Assembly: GCF_000411295.1 (NCBI RefSeq)
Contig: NZ_KE150423.1
Location: forward strand, 62,001-126,000
Reading direction: 5' to 3'
Source: Paenisporosarcina sp. HGH0030
Lineage (GTDB): Bacteria; Bacillota; Bacilli; Bacillales_A; Planococcaceae
DNA length: 64,000 nucleotides
Shown: piece after piece, positions 43,374 through 53,344 of the stretch
Layout of the letters: every line of letters starts with the position of its first letter
Position numbering within the stretch: position 1 is the stretch's first letter
The notes under the pieces: model-generated
Database searches by the model: none
What the model was told of the DNA's origin: nothing
Seen by the model: the letters and a program-made list of their open reading frames with translations, nothing else
Position numbers and translations under genes: made by a program

Positions 43374-44567
43374 CTATGGAAGAGCAAGACGATTTACTGA
43401 AACAATCAGGAAGAGAGAAATGATTAACATAAAAAGGGAACCACCGATTACGACTGCTTGAACCGAAAATGAGTGTGCCGCTATCCCAAAAATCAGAACA
43501 GCCAACAGTTGCAAAGAATAGATGACCATTCCGTATAAACTTGAGATTCTTCCCATCATGTCTATCGGAATGTTTTCTTGGATATAGGTCGTGAATCCCG
43601 TATTTGCCAACGCAAGTGCAAAACAAAGGATAAAGAAACCGCTGCTGGCCATCAAATAATTCATTGAAAAACTGTAGATGACATACCCGGTGGATACCAA
43701 AATGGTCCCACTGCACATCAAATGTTTGGCCGACATGAATTTAACGAGTAGATTTGTGCAAAATGCCCCTACTAAAAAGCCGATTCCTGCCACACTGACT
43801 AGTGAACCATATGCCGCATCCGTTAGATGAAGAACTTCTTTCGCAAAAGCCACTTCTGTTGAATCAAGCGCAGCCGTTAACAGCATGACCACTTGAAAGA
43901 CCATATACACGACAACAAAAGGGAAAGCCATTTTACTGAACTTCCAGACTAAATGCCAATCCTGTACGATTGTTCCCCAAGTAAAGTTTGTAGAATCAGA
44001 TAAGTCTATACGGTTTTGTCTCGGAAGCAAATATATCAATCCAGCTGATAATAAAAACGTACCAGTATTCACAAACAACGCCATTTCAAGAGAGCCTAGC
44101 ATAAATAATATCCCCGCAAGAGCAGGTCCCAAGATGAACGCACCAGAATGAACAAAACTGAGCATGGCATTGAATTGTTTTCTCTCGTCTTCCGGCAATA
44201 GCAACGTCATATAGGTAAAAGAGGCAGGTCCAAACATTGCGCCTGCCATTTGAATAATCATCACAACCGCATAGATGCCCCATATGGAATCTAGAAAAGG
44301 AATGAACAGAATGAGTGATGCCCGTACTACATCAAGGACAATCATCAAATGCTTCGTCGATACACGATCAATCACACTGCCCGACCAAAATCCCATCAGC
44401 ATAAACGCAAACGGTTTAATCATATACAGTACCGCAACTGCCAATGCGGAACCTGTCGTGTTAAAAATCATTAAGTTGATGGCCAATAAATAAATCCATC
44501 CTCCAATATTCGCTATTCCTACGGCACTTAAATAATATGCGCGGAATTTCCATTTAGATAATTCCAT
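43374..44567 (-). CDS. MFS transporter (DHA3/MFS_3 type)
   Basis: Twelve-helix exporter-type permease of about 397 aa. The loop 2-3 motif A-like sequence is GFWSGSVIDRVSTKH and the second half repeats it. The fold and the start (KWKFRAYYLSAVGIANIGGW) match the MFS_3 group containing macrolide and siderophore exporters. ATG 44567 lies seven bases after GGAGGG; an ATG at 44585 is in frame but overlaps that site. A T-box leader precedes the gene, so its expression responds to an uncharged tRNA, suggesting it moves an amino acid, an amino-acid-derived compound or an inhibitor of a tRNA synthetase (inference). A decayed second copy of its 3' end lies at 8437. Confidence 0.88.
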   Translation of the reverse strand: MELSKWKFRAYYLSAVGIANIGGWIYLLAINLMIFNTTGSALAVAVLYMIKPFAFMLMGFWSGSVIDRVSTKHLMIVLDVVRASLILFIPFLDSIWGIYAVVMIIQMAGAMFGPASFTYMTLLLPEDERKQFNAMLSFVHSGAFILGPALAGILFMLGSLEMALFVNTGTFLLSAGLIYLLPRQNRIDLSDSTNFTWGTIVQDWHLVWKFSKMAFPFVVVYMVFQVVMLLTAALDSTEVAFAKEVLHLTDAAYGSLVSVAGIGFLVGAFCTNLLVKFMSAKHLMCSGTILVSTGYVIYSFSMNYLMASSGFFILCFALALANTGFTTYIQENIPIDMMGRISSLYGMVIYSLQLLAVLIFGIAAHSFSVQAVVIGGSLFMLIISLFLIVSVNRLALP

Positions 44568-44597
44568 TTCATATCCCTCCGACATGTTTTTTTGGCA

Positions 44598-44900
44598 AAC
44601 AAAAAAATCCCACCTCCAAGACGAATTGTCTTGGGGACGAGATTGACATGTCGTGGTACCACCCCAGTTTGTTCTGATGTCACCATCAGAACCTTTTCAA
44701 GTACGGCATATATTTCATGCTTATACTGTAGCTCGTTAACGGGAGCATCCGTCACACCATCCCCCTAAAATTCAAGGTTCCCATGTGAGGCTCAGAGACT
44801 TGTTTCAATCAGTGAATGCTTACCCTTTTTCAGCTACGGGGCTCTCTGTTCAAGAATTCAGATGATTTACTGTTCTCTTCATTGCTTTTAATTTTCGCTA
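44598..44900 (-). promoter_or_regulatory. T-box riboswitch leader of the MFS gene
   Basis: On the minus strand the canonical T-box GGGGTGGTACCACG (44652-44665) is present, preceded by a perfect stem III-like hairpin GTTCTGATG / CATCAGAAC, an AGTA loop-E-like motif and an AGAGAG distal-bulge motif in stem I (44840-44880). It is followed by an intrinsic terminator, CCAAGAC / GTCTTGG then TTTTTTT (44602-44640). These are the ordered parts of a tRNA-sensing attenuator. I could not fix the specifier codon with confidence; triplets in the CTGAGCCTCAC segment are candidates. Confidence 0.88.
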
Positions 44901-45029
44901 TCATAACATAAGGAATCTCTTCTTGGAATCTATTTTATCTAATTATTAAAATAAATAAAAAATATCATTGTAAATAAATAACAGTATATGCCACAATCTT
45001 AGTAAGTGTATTTTTTATGGAGGGTTTTT

Positions 45030-45647
45030 ATGGAATTATTAATCATAAGGCATGGAGAATCAGAGGCAGATTTATTGGAGGTACATGAAGGTAGGGCAGA
45101 CTTTCCTTTAACAAAACTGGGGGAACAACAAGCTAGCTTAATGGCAACATACATAGAACAACATTATAGACCAAACATCATCCTAACTAGTCCTTTAAAA
45201 AGGGCTAGAAGGACCGCAACCATTTTACAAGAATCTATTGGCTGTGGATTAATTGTAGAGAATGATTTGATGGAATTTAACAATGGAATCCTGGCAGGAC
45301 TATTAAGAAATGAAGCTGCAATTAAATATCCCTTACCACAAGGAGGGAGACCAATTCATATCCCTATTCAAGATGGTGAATCTGAATTAGAATTCCGTTT
45401 CCGGGCAGATAGCGTCTTCCATAAAATCTTATTTGAATATCAACATTATGACCGAGTAGCTATTGTCTCTCACGGAGGAATGATTTCAAACATATTAAAA
45501 GCATTTCTCAAACAACCGATGAATCAGGAATTTGCTTTTCCGACGGGAGATACAGGAATTCATTTGCTCGAAATCAAAGCGAACACTCGTATCATCAGGT
45601 TTCTCAATAAGCAGGAACATCTTCAGCTAATAGAAGACGAGAATTAA
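45030..45647 (+). CDS. Histidine phosphatase (phosphoglycerate-mutase-like)
   Basis: A 205-aa cytoplasmic phosphatase. The catalytic RHGE motif (phospho-His at residue 8) stands at the start, LTSPLKRARRTA supplies the arginines, and VSHGGMI (about 150) the second His. These belong to the GpmB/CobC-like branch, where substrates range from phosphosugars to nucleotides, so no specific reaction is assigned. ATG 45030 follows GGAGGG. It is a single gene behind the divergent T-box leader. Confidence 0.85.
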   Translation: MELLIIRHGESEADLLEVHEGRADFPLTKLGEQQASLMATYIEQHYRPNIILTSPLKRARRTATILQESIGCGLIVENDLMEFNNGILAGLLRNEAAIKYPLPQGGRPIHIPIQDGESELEFRFRADSVFHKILFEYQHYDRVAIVSHGGMISNILKAFLKQPMNQEFAFPTGDTGIHLLEIKANTRIIRFLNKQEHLQLIEDEN

Positions 45648-45684
45648 GTTCACTGTGACTGGTAGCGGCCTTCTCGTATAGTCC

Positions 45685-46068
45685 TCAGTCTTTTCTGAAG
45701 TCATACGTATCTTTTCGAACATCAAGTTCCATTCCATTTATGGAGACAATATGATCATTAATCCACTCGATTTCTCCTTCTTCAATTCGGTAAGCCCAAT
45801 ACAGATTTCGTTTGTTATCGTTCTTATTATGATAGATCACTTCGCCTCTGACGGCAGGTGCAACTGTTGAGTGACCGTTACTTATATAAGTCAGGACCGT
45901 ATAGTCTCCGGTGGGGGAAACTTCCTCAGCAAGCAAATCACCCTTAGGAACCCGATCAATATTGAAGAACAAATGATTTACGATCAGTACTATTCCAAAT
46001 ATAAGGGAACCGAAAAGCAAAATAAAATATCCAGCTACTTTCAAGACTGTTCTTTGCTTATTAGACAC
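45685..46068 (-). CDS. DUF5412 membrane-anchored protein
   Basis: A 127-aa protein with one N-terminal membrane helix (FILLFGSLIFGIVLIVNHLFF) and an extracellular beta domain matching DUF5412 (LLAEEVSPTGDYTVLTYISNG, AVRGEVIYHN, YWAYRIEEGEIEWIND, ending TYDFRKD). The function is unknown. GGGAGTGG precedes the start. Confidence 0.82.
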   Translation of the reverse strand: MSNKQRTVLKVAGYFILLFGSLIFGIVLIVNHLFFNIDRVPKGDLLAEEVSPTGDYTVLTYISNGHSTVAPAVRGEVIYHNKNDNKRNLYWAYRIEEGEIEWINDHIVSINGMELDVRKDTYDFRKD

Positions 46069-46198
46069 GATTCCACTCCCTTTATCTAAGAAACGTATTG
46101 GAAAGAAATTGGTTCCGTCGTTAAAAAAATAACTAATAGTATTATGGTTTGTCTGATTAAATGAGATAAATCAATAAATAAAATTAGGGGTGAAGTTA

Positions 46199-46525
46199 TT
46201 GAATCGTGGTTTTTACTGTGAGAGATGCAGGAAAGAAATTAAGTATCGAGATGATTTAGTAACGACAACTTTTTTATTTCAATTAGTACCGTATCATGAT
46301 GAATGTTATTCAAAAGATATAAAAGGTATGCGGACATTTTTTGTTGGAAATCAACCACTCAACGGGTTGTCCGGTAATATTCAGACGTTAATAGCTTTAA
46401 TATTAGGAATAGCTGCTTTCTTCTTATTAGATGAAAATGGGAGATTGACTAGTTTGCTGGCTTTTGTCGTCCTTGGATATCGTCTTTATTCATATTTTAA
46501 GTTTGAAAAAAAGTTGGCACCTTAA
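46199..46525 (+). CDS. Small membrane protein with treble-clef-like zinc motif
   Basis: Unassigned protein of about 108 aa. The N-terminus has CxxC (YCERCRKE) and HxxC (YHDECY), spaced 30 residues, a likely zinc site; two membrane helices follow (LIALILGIAAFFLL and LLAFVVLGYRLYSYF). TTG 46199 is chosen because GGGGTGA lies before it; GTG 46190 would add three residues. It stands alone, so context gives no clue to its role. Confidence 0.65.
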   Translation: MNRGFYCERCRKEIKYRDDLVTTTFLFQLVPYHDECYSKDIKGMRTFFVGNQPLNGLSGNIQTLIALILGIAAFFLLDENGRLTSLLAFVVLGYRLYSYFKFEKKLAP

Positions 46526-46706
46526 AACTAATGTGGAAGAGAAGAAAACAATATTTTCTGCCCTGCATTCATAAAGAGTGCGGGGCTGAAAATATGTTAA
46601 ATCTAGGCATTTTGACCGCAATTAATAGATAGGTAATTATAGACGATATTATCTGATAATTCCATGGTAATATAGGAATATCTTATTTAATTGTTGGAGG
46701 TAGGAA

Positions 46707-48200
46707 GTGAAAATAAAACGAAAGATTTTAATTGGAATGACGACATTGGTCATGTTTACTGGGACGATTTTCATAACTTTGCCCGAGGAGTCAACTGTAC
46801 AGGCTGCTTCTTCTTATACAAGTTTACAGAACTCAGTGAATACGGTTATGAGAGACAGTAGAATGACCAGTGCTTCATCGAGTGTGACGATTCGTAAAGC
46901 AACTACAGGTGAGATTGTCTATCAAAAAGATGCGAATAAAGGCATTACTCCCGCTTCAACTCTAAAATCCCTCACCGCATCTGCCGCTTTGGAAACACTT
47001 GGAGAAAACTATCGCTTTTCCACAGATGTTCTTACAAATGGAACTGTTTCAAACGGAACTTTGTATGGAAATCTGTATCTTCGTGGAAAAGGGGATCCAA
47101 CTCTACTAAAAAGCGATTTCGATCATTTTGCTTCAATTCTAGCTAATCGTGGAGTAAAGCGACTGTCTGGACACGTTATCGGGGACGACAGTTGGTACGA
47201 TGCTGACCGGCTTTCGCCGGGGATTGCAAGAGAAGACGAATCCTATTATTACGCTGCACAAATTTCTGCTTTAAGCCTTTCACCGAATACGGATTATGAT
47301 GCAGGCTCGGTCATTGTGAGTGCCAAACCTTCAGTGAATGGACGAGCTGCACAAATTACGTTAACACCTGCTACGGGTGTCGTACGCATTGTTAATTTAT
47401 CTAAAACAGTTCCTAAAGGGTATAGCAATACGTTGAAAATCAAACGTGAAGTCGGCACGAATAAAGTCGTGATAACAGGAAATGCTCCAATCGGTTCTGC
47501 AGGCAGTAAAGAATGGATTGCCGTTTCCAACCCAACTGCGTATGCGATGGATGTTTTCAAGAGTTCTTTATCTTCTAAAGGGATATCGTTTGTTTCAACA
47601 TCTAAAGTGGTACAGGGCACTACACCTAGTACGGCACGCGTTCTTCTTTCCAAAAAATCGATGCCATTAAAAGATTTAATGATTCCATTTTTGAAGTTAA
47701 GCAACAATACGCACGCGGAAGTTTTGGCAAAGGAAATGGGTAAAGTTACATATGGAAAAGGCAGCTGGGATGCCGGACTTAGAGTCATGCGAAATTATGC
47801 AGCTTCTATCGGCTTAGATGTGAACCAATGGGTATTTGAAGACGCATCTGGAATGTCACATGCAAATAAAGTACCTTCAAGCCAGATGTCCAAGTTACTG
47901 CATCTAGTCAGGTCAGAACCTTGGTATGGAACATTCCGTAAAGGATTGCCAATAGCAGGCGGCTCTGAACGATTTGTTGGCGGAACGTTACGAACGCGAA
48001 TGAAGACAGCGCCTGCTAAAGGAAATGTAATTGCCAAGACGGGCAGTTTAGACGATGTAAGTGCTCTAGCGGGCTATGCTAAAACAAGAAATGGTGAATG
48101 GCTGATTTTTACCGTCCAAACTCAAAATACAAAATCTAGCACAGTTCCTGTCATTGATCGCTTGGCAACCGCCATTGCGAATACCAATACATCCCAATAA
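46707..48200 (+). CDS. dacB: D-alanyl-D-alanine carboxypeptidase/endopeptidase, PBP4 type (S13)
   Basis: Secreted class C low-molecular-mass penicillin-binding protein, 497 aa. The signal peptide ends near residue 36 (VQAA). The active site has SxxK with Ser84 (STLK), SxN at Ser332 (SNN) and KTG at 444-446. It trims peptidoglycan peptides and can be inhibited by beta-lactams. GTG 46707 follows TTGGAGG. The name dacB is used in the E. coli PBP4 (S13) sense, not the B. subtilis spore DacB. Confidence 0.88.
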   Translation: MKIKRKILIGMTTLVMFTGTIFITLPEESTVQAASSYTSLQNSVNTVMRDSRMTSASSSVTIRKATTGEIVYQKDANKGITPASTLKSLTASAALETLGENYRFSTDVLTNGTVSNGTLYGNLYLRGKGDPTLLKSDFDHFASILANRGVKRLSGHVIGDDSWYDADRLSPGIAREDESYYYAAQISALSLSPNTDYDAGSVIVSAKPSVNGRAAQITLTPATGVVRIVNLSKTVPKGYSNTLKIKREVGTNKVVITGNAPIGSAGSKEWIAVSNPTAYAMDVFKSSLSSKGISFVSTSKVVQGTTPSTARVLLSKKSMPLKDLMIPFLKLSNNTHAEVLAKEMGKVTYGKGSWDAGLRVMRNYAASIGLDVNQWVFEDASGMSHANKVPSSQMSKLLHLVRSEPWYGTFRKGLPIAGGSERFVGGTLRTRMKTAPAKGNVIAKTGSLDDVSALAGYAKTRNGEWLIFTVQTQNTKSSTVPVIDRLATAIANTNTSQ

Positions 48201-48203
48201 TTT

Positions 48204-48241
48204 TTGGCTGCATCCTTTAAACGGTGCAGCCTTTTATTGTG
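48204..48241 (+). terminator. Terminator after PBP4-type gene
   Basis: GGCTGCATCC / GGTGCAGCC stem, then TTTTATT. Confidence 0.85.
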
Positions 48242-48317
48242 CTATTTCGTTTAATATAAAGGAATATGAAAAGATAGATAGAATATTCAATGTAGAGACC
48301 AAAATTGGGGGAACAAC

Positions 48318-49709
48318 ATGAAATTACGAATTTTACATACCAATGACCTACATAGCAACTTTGACAATTTTTCACGAATGGCCACACTGATTTCAACATA
48401 TAAAAATGAAAATACCATTGTGCTCGATGGTGGGGATTTTGCAGACTTTAAAAGCATTGAACTGCAGGGCACAAAAGGCATCGCAGCTATTGAGCTGTTA
48501 GAAGAAGTGGGATATGACGCCTTAACCATAGGAAACAACGAGATGTTCAATGGTGTGGGAACTCTCGAGCATATGGCGAGTCATAGCTCCGTTCCTTTTA
48601 TCAGCAACAATTTGGTGAAAAAAGATTTGAGTATCATTCAAGGAGTTGTTTCCAGCGCTATTGTGGTGAAAAATGGTCTCCGCATTTTGATTACCGGTTC
48701 ATCTCCGGATATGGGGGTTTTCAATGAGGGTCTAGGAATCCATGTATATTCTTATAAAGACATGATAGCAAACGAAATCAAACGCAATGAAGGACAGTAT
48801 GACCTGTGTATTCTACTGAGCCATATAGGCACGGTAGCCGATGAGGAAGTGGCAGAGGATATTTCGGAAATAGATATCATTCTGTCTGCACATGATCATC
48901 AGCTGTATAATGAAGCGAAAATTGCCCATGGCACCATCATGAACAGTGCTGGCAATTACGGTGAATACTTAGGGATAGTGGACATTGAAATAAACGAAAA
49001 TAAACAAGTAGAACTGATTTATTCGGCCACTCTCCCAACAAAAAACGAAGAAATTGATGAACGTATAACGACCATTTTGAAAGAGAATAAAGCAAAAGCC
49101 ATAACGACATTGAGTCGTCCCCTCTATCATCTTGAACAACCACTTTGGCATGATGTCCTGGAAGAAAATCCGCTGACAAATCTCATTGCAGACGGATTGA
49201 AAGATATGTTAAAGTGCGAGATTGGATTAATCAACAGTGGCATTGCGAATTCAGGTATTTTTCACGATCTATCCCATAAAAAGTTGATCGAGGTATGTCC
49301 GTCCCCCTTAAACCCCACATCATTTGAAGTGAAAGGCAAAGACATCAAGTTAGCGTTGGAGCAATCACTAGATGCCCAGGTTTGTTTGGCAGATGGCAGA
49401 GGACCTGGCTTCAGAGGGAAATTCGTTGGCAGGCTGCACATTTCCGGAGCTGACATAATTCACGACGGCAAAACAATTGAAGGTGTAATGATTGGCAAAA
49501 GGCTAATGGAAGACGAGGTTTGGTATTCAGTCGCTAGTTCCGATTATTTACAGCGAGGTTCTGGCTACCCATCACTTGCCCATAACCGAAATGATCAGTA
49601 TAGCCCGGATGAAATCAAAGATGTTATACGTCAGTATGCAAATCAACCCGACTTTGTAGAGCGTGCAATGATGAATCGATGGAAACAAGTGGCGAGTGTG
49701 AGTGTGTGA
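48318..49709 (+). CDS. Bifunctional metallophosphatase/5'-nucleotidase (YunD-like)
   Basis: A 463-aa two-domain enzyme: calcineurin-like metallophosphatase (HTNDLHSNF at 7-15, DGGDF, GNNE, LLSHIG, SAHDHQ) and the C-terminal 5'-nucleotidase domain (LTNLIADGLKD). The usual GNHE motif reads GNNE, which also occurs in the YunD branch. There is no signal peptide, so it works in the cytoplasm, unlike UshA. It probably hydrolyses nucleoside monophosphates or related phosphates. GGGGGAAC precedes ATG 48318. Confidence 0.85.
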   Translation: MKLRILHTNDLHSNFDNFSRMATLISTYKNENTIVLDGGDFADFKSIELQGTKGIAAIELLEEVGYDALTIGNNEMFNGVGTLEHMASHSSVPFISNNLVKKDLSIIQGVVSSAIVVKNGLRILITGSSPDMGVFNEGLGIHVYSYKDMIANEIKRNEGQYDLCILLSHIGTVADEEVAEDISEIDIILSAHDHQLYNEAKIAHGTIMNSAGNYGEYLGIVDIEINENKQVELIYSATLPTKNEEIDERITTILKENKAKAITTLSRPLYHLEQPLWHDVLEENPLTNLIADGLKDMLKCEIGLINSGIANSGIFHDLSHKKLIEVCPSPLNPTSFEVKGKDIKLALEQSLDAQVCLADGRGPGFRGKFVGRLHISGADIIHDGKTIEGVMIGKRLMEDEVWYSVASSDYLQRGSGYPSLAHNRNDQYSPDEIKDVIRQYANQPDFVERAMMNRWKQVASVSV

Positions 49710-49745
49710 ATTTAGTAAACCCTTAAGCTCCACGGAGGGCTAAAT

Positions 49746-49813
49746 AAAAAAGCACGAGTTTTCGAAGATCCCTTTAAATTAGAAGAGATTCTGCGAAAGC
49801 CGTGCTTTTTCTT
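49746..49813. terminator. Bidirectional terminator between nucleotidase and fhs
   Basis: AAAAAGCACG / CGTGCTTTTT outer stem continued by GTTTTCG / CGAAAGC, with T tracts for both directions. Confidence 0.85.
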
Positions 49814-49894
49814 ATTCATGCGGAACGTGCGGCAAGAGCGAATGTACGATAAACAACCGTCCCGTTTAACAGAGTCATTTATTCAAATCAGAGG

Positions 49895-51559
49895 TTAAAA
49901 CAACCCGACAGCATTTCCTTCTGCATCAATATCCATTTTTAACGCTGCTGGTTGTTTTGGCAATCCGGGCATCGTCATGATATCACCCGTCAGGCAGACT
50001 AGGAACCCTGCACCCAGTTTTGGGATGATATCGCGAATGGTAATAACGAAGCCTTCAGGGCGACCAAGAAGGGACGGTTGATCCGAAAGGGAATATTGTG
50101 TTTTCGCCATGCAAATAGGCAAAGCATCCCAGCCGTATTTCTTCAATTCGACCAGCTTTTTCTTCGCGCTGTCCGTTAACTGTACGCCAGCTCCACCGTA
50201 TACTTGTTGAACAATCACACGCAGTTTTTCTTCGACGGAGTCCATTTCGTCATACAGTAACTTGAAGTCAGTAGGTTTGTCCAGTTCTTGTTTGACGAGC
50301 TTCGCCAATTCAAGTCCACCTTTGCCACCTTGCTCCCACACATTTGTCAGGGCAATATTCACGCCTTGTATTTGAGCCCACTCCATAATTTCTTGCATTT
50401 CCTCTTGTGAATCGGTAATAAAACGGTTCAAAGCAATAACCGGCTCAATGCCAAACTGACGGACCGTATCCACATGCTTCGCCAAATTGGTCATGCCTCG
50501 TTTAACCGCATCAGCATTTGGCTGAGTCAGCTCGTTTTTCAAGATGCCACCATGCATTTTCAATGCACGAACCGTTGCGACTATGACAACGGCATCAGGA
50601 TGGAAGTTACCTTTTCTTGATTTTATGTGCATGAATTTCTCCGCACCTAGGTCTGCTCCGAATCCTGCTTCTGTTACGACGATATCAGCAAGTCTTCTTG
50701 CTGTGTTGGTTGCCATCAAGGAGTTGCAGCCATGTGCAATATTGGCAAAAGGACCACCGTGAATAATGGCGGGTGTTCCTTCTATGGTTTGGACCAAGTT
50801 CGGCTTGAAGGCATCTTTCAAAAGCATCGTCAAGGAGCCTTCTACGCCTAACTGACGAACCGTTACGGGTTCTTTATCGTATGTATACGCAATGACCATT
50901 TGCGCAAGCTTCTCCTTCAAATCTTCTAAAGAAGTGGCAAGGCAAAGAACGGCCATAATTTCAGAAGCTACAGTGATATCGAAACCATCTTGTCTAGGGA
51001 TTCCTTGCATAGGACCGCCCAATCCAATGGTAATTTGTCTTAATGCACGGTCATTCATATCGAGCACTCGTTTCCATGCAATTCTTCGTGGATCTAGATT
51101 CAATTCATTTCCTTGATGTAAATGATTATCAATAAACGCGGATAATGCGTTGTTGGCAGTCGTGATGGCATGGATATCTCCCGTAAAATGCAGGTTGATA
51201 TCTTCCATTGGCAATACTTGCGCAAATCCACCACCAGTGGCACCACCTTTTACACCCATCACAGGACCTAAAGACGGTTCACGCAATGCAACAATGACCG
51301 ATTCATTCAACTGGTTGAACGCGTCAGCCAATCCTACCGTCACGGTTGATTTTCCTTCTCCTGCGGGCGTCGGACTGATGGCGGTAACTAAGACAACTTT
51401 TCCATTTTTCGTTGCAGGTGGCAGGGAAGAAACGTCAATTTTGGCTTTGAAATTGCCGTAAAGTTCAAGTGCTTTTCTAGGAATCCCTGCTTTGTCTGCG
51501 ATTTCCTGGATTGGTAACATGGTTGCATTTGTTGCGATGGATAAGTCTGTAAATGTCAT
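49895..51559 (-). CDS. fhs: Formate-tetrahydrofolate ligase
   Basis: Makes 10-formyl-tetrahydrofolate from formate, ATP and tetrahydrofolate in one-carbon metabolism. The 554-aa length is full. The ATP loop TPAGEGKST (about 66-74) and the family blocks [25 protein letters not shown] and [13 protein letters not shown] are all present. The gene is monocistronic and ends in the shared terminator. Just upstream on the same strand is the remains of an oxalate/formate-type transporter. Confidence 0.96.
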   Translation of the reverse strand: MTFTDLSIATNATMLPIQEIADKAGIPRKALELYGNFKAKIDVSSLPPATKNGKVVLVTAISPTPAGEGKSTVTVGLADAFNQLNESVIVALREPSLGPVMGVKGGATGGGFAQVLPMEDINLHFTGDIHAITTANNALSAFIDNHLHQGNELNLDPRRIAWKRVLDMNDRALRQITIGLGGPMQGIPRQDGFDITVASEIMAVLCLATSLEDLKEKLAQMVIAYTYDKEPVTVRQLGVEGSLTMLLKDAFKPNLVQTIEGTPAIIHGGPFANIAHGCNSLMATNTARRLADIVVTEAGFGADLGAEKFMHIKSRKGNFHPDAVVIVATVRALKMHGGILKNELTQPNADAVKRGMTNLAKHVDTVRQFGIEPVIALNRFITDSQEEMQEIMEWAQIQGVNIALTNVWEQGGKGGLELAKLVKQELDKPTDFKLLYDEMDSVEEKLRVIVQQVYGGAGVQLTDSAKKKLVELKKYGWDALPICMAKTQYSLSDQPSLLGRPEGFVITIRDIIPKLGAGFLVCLTGDIMTMPGLPKQPAALKMDIDAEGNAVGLF

Positions 51560-51627
51560 GAATTTCCCAACCTTCCTTGTTCCTTTTATTGATCCTGATG
51601 AGTAAACTTTTTCTCAGTTACCTTTGC

Positions 51628-51864
51628 TTACGATTTAACAACAAAATCTCGTTGCTGTGCATTTAATTGGCGAAGCTTTTGAACATCTAATCGAAATAAC
51701 AGTGAAATGAGAAGCGAGAATACGATTAGCGTACCTTGGTAACTGCCGGTTGTTTCACGAATCCATGATACAACTATCGGGCCTACCAATCCAGCTGCAG
51801 CCCAAGCTGTTAATATATAGCCTTGGATTGCACCAAGCAGTTTTGTACCAAAAAGGTCCCCTAT
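51628..51864 (-). pseudogene. C-terminal remnant of OFA-family (oxalate/formate) MFS transporter
   Basis: The sequence DLFGTKLLGAIQGYILTAWA and the following AAGLVGPIVVSWIRETTGSY is diagnostic of the eleventh and twelfth helices of OFA transporters. The first ten helices are missing; the upstream 38 residues in frame are unrelated. No start fits. It lies 69 bases from the start of fhs on the same strand, so the two may once have formed a formate uptake and use pair. Confidence 0.85.
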
Positions 51865-52200
51865 AACGGATAATGCAATCAACCAACGATGTTTAGTTTT
51901 CATGATCTGCTTCAATTGTAATAATATTTGTGTGAATGGGAATTCGCAAATTGATTCCCTTAAATCTATATTTGACAATAGTAACTTACAAAATTCATGG
52001 ATTCAAGTGGATATTAAGTTAAAAATCGAACGATTTTAATAATAAAATTAAAAAACATTCGTCTTTTTGCGATTACATCCGAGTGAAAATAAAATGGTTG
52101 TGATCCTTGGGAAAAAATCTCCCCTAGTACTATAAGGGTGTGATAAAAGTGAATTGCGGGTATACCTATATCTAAACAAACATATTGAGGGGGTGTACCT

Positions 52201-52365
52201 ATGTTTGAACCAAAGAACAAAGATAAACAAGATGAAAGAATCATGACACATAAGGAAACTGAGAAAAAGAATGTAAAACTTTCCTCAAATGATGTATCGG
52301 AAGAAAAAAATGAAAATACAGAGACTGTGGTCACACAACCACGTATCAGTACTGAAGGTCTCTAA
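52201..52365 (+). CDS. Small hydrophilic protein (54 aa), unknown
   Basis: Short gene supported by a strong GGGGG-type ribosome site (ATTGAGGGGGTGTACCT then ATG 52201) and a following hairpin. The product is charged throughout (Lys, Glu, Asn), has no Cys and no membrane helix, and ends EGL. I do not recognise a family; size and composition resemble small spore or stress peptides, but that is only an impression. Confidence 0.55.
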   Translation: MFEPKNKDKQDERIMTHKETEKKNVKLSSNDVSEEKNENTETVVTQPRISTEGL

Positions 52366-52404
52366 AACAAAAGGCGGGCTCTGATGGGGTTCGCTTTTTT
52401 GTTG
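52366..52404 (+). terminator. Terminator after 54-aa gene
   Basis: AACAAAAGGCG / CGCTTTTTTGTT stem with a T-rich downstream arm. Confidence 0.65.
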
Positions 52405-52547
52405 GCATTTCTGTTGTCACCCGAATGAGATTTCACTCGAAACTTTTATGTCTCTTGGTGTATAATGCAACAGTAAGCAAGTGCATAAGCGGTCATTTTA
52501 GTAATAGTATGATATAGATACATATACGTGAAAGAGAGTGAAACGAT

Positions 52548-53267
52548 ATGGGACGTAAGTGGAATAATATTAAAGAAAAGAAAGCTTCAAAGGATTCAAA
52601 TACAAGTCGGATTTATGCAAAGTTTGGTCGCGAAATTTATGTGGCAGCTAAACAAGGTGAGCCGGATCCAGAATCAAACCGTGCACTTAAAGTTGTACTT
52701 GAGCGTGCGAAAACGTACAGTGTGCCAAAAACTATTATTGATCGTGCGATTGAAAAGGCAAAAGGCGGTTCGGAAGAAAACTACGATGAACTTCGTTATG
52801 AAGGTTTTGGTCCAAGTGGATCGATGGTTATCGTTGAAACACTGACGAACAACGTAAACCGTACAGCTTCGGATGTACGCGCGGCATTTGGTAAAAATGG
52901 CGGGAACATGGGTGTAAGTGGATCGGTTGCCTACATGTTTGACGCAACGGCTGTCATTGGTATTGAAGGCAAATCAGCAGACGAAGTATTTGAACTTTTA
53001 GTAGAAGCGGACGTTGATGTGCGTGACGTATTAGAAGAAGAGGAATCAGTGATTGTATATGCTGAGCCTGATCAGTTCCATGCTGTGCAAGAAGCATTCA
53101 AGAACGTAGGAATTACTGAATTTACAGTGGCTGAACTGACGATGCTAGCACAAAATGACATCACGCTTGAACAAGATGCACAAGCGCAATTCGAGAAAAT
53201 GATTGATGCGATTGAAGACCTAGAAGACGTTCAACAAGTCTACCATAACGTGGATTTAGGTGAATAA
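52548..53267 (+). CDS. YebC/PmpR-family protein (YeeN/YeeI type)
   Basis: A 239-aa protein with the complete YebC signature: [29 protein letters not shown] at the start, the PNxxLRxAIxKAKG-equivalent ([16 protein letters not shown]), [14 protein letters not shown] and TDNxNRT-equivalent ([12 protein letters not shown]). Family members act as transcription regulators or, as shown recently for some, in translation of difficult sequences. The B. subtilis relative of this branch is YeeI. ATG 52548 follows GAGAGTGAAACGAT. Confidence 0.9.
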   Translation: MGRKWNNIKEKKASKDSNTSRIYAKFGREIYVAAKQGEPDPESNRALKVVLERAKTYSVPKTIIDRAIEKAKGGSEENYDELRYEGFGPSGSMVIVETLTNNVNRTASDVRAAFGKNGGNMGVSGSVAYMFDATAVIGIEGKSADEVFELLVEADVDVRDVLEEEESVIVYAEPDQFHAVQEAFKNVGITEFTVAELTMLAQNDITLEQDAQAQFEKMIDAIEDLEDVQQVYHNVDLGE

Positions 53268-53271
53268 ATAA

Positions 53272-53320
53272 TAGAAAGCCGCACCGAACCCAGGGGAACC
53301 TGGCAGTAGGTACGGCTTTT
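53272..53320 (+). terminator. Terminator after YebC gene
   Basis: AAAGCCGCACC / GGTACGGCTTTT stem with an inner CCAGG/CCTGG hairpin, then TATTG. Confidence 0.85.
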
Positions 53321-53344
53321 ATTGTGATTTCAAATTAAAATTGG

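Noticed and set aside
43374-44567. MFS gene as part of the protease locus regulon
   Set aside because: It is on the opposite strand, has its own T-box leader, and lies beyond a terminator.
46545-46592. Hairpin GCCCTGCA / TGCGGGGC as terminator
   Set aside because: The stem is imperfect and no T tract follows; too weak to list.
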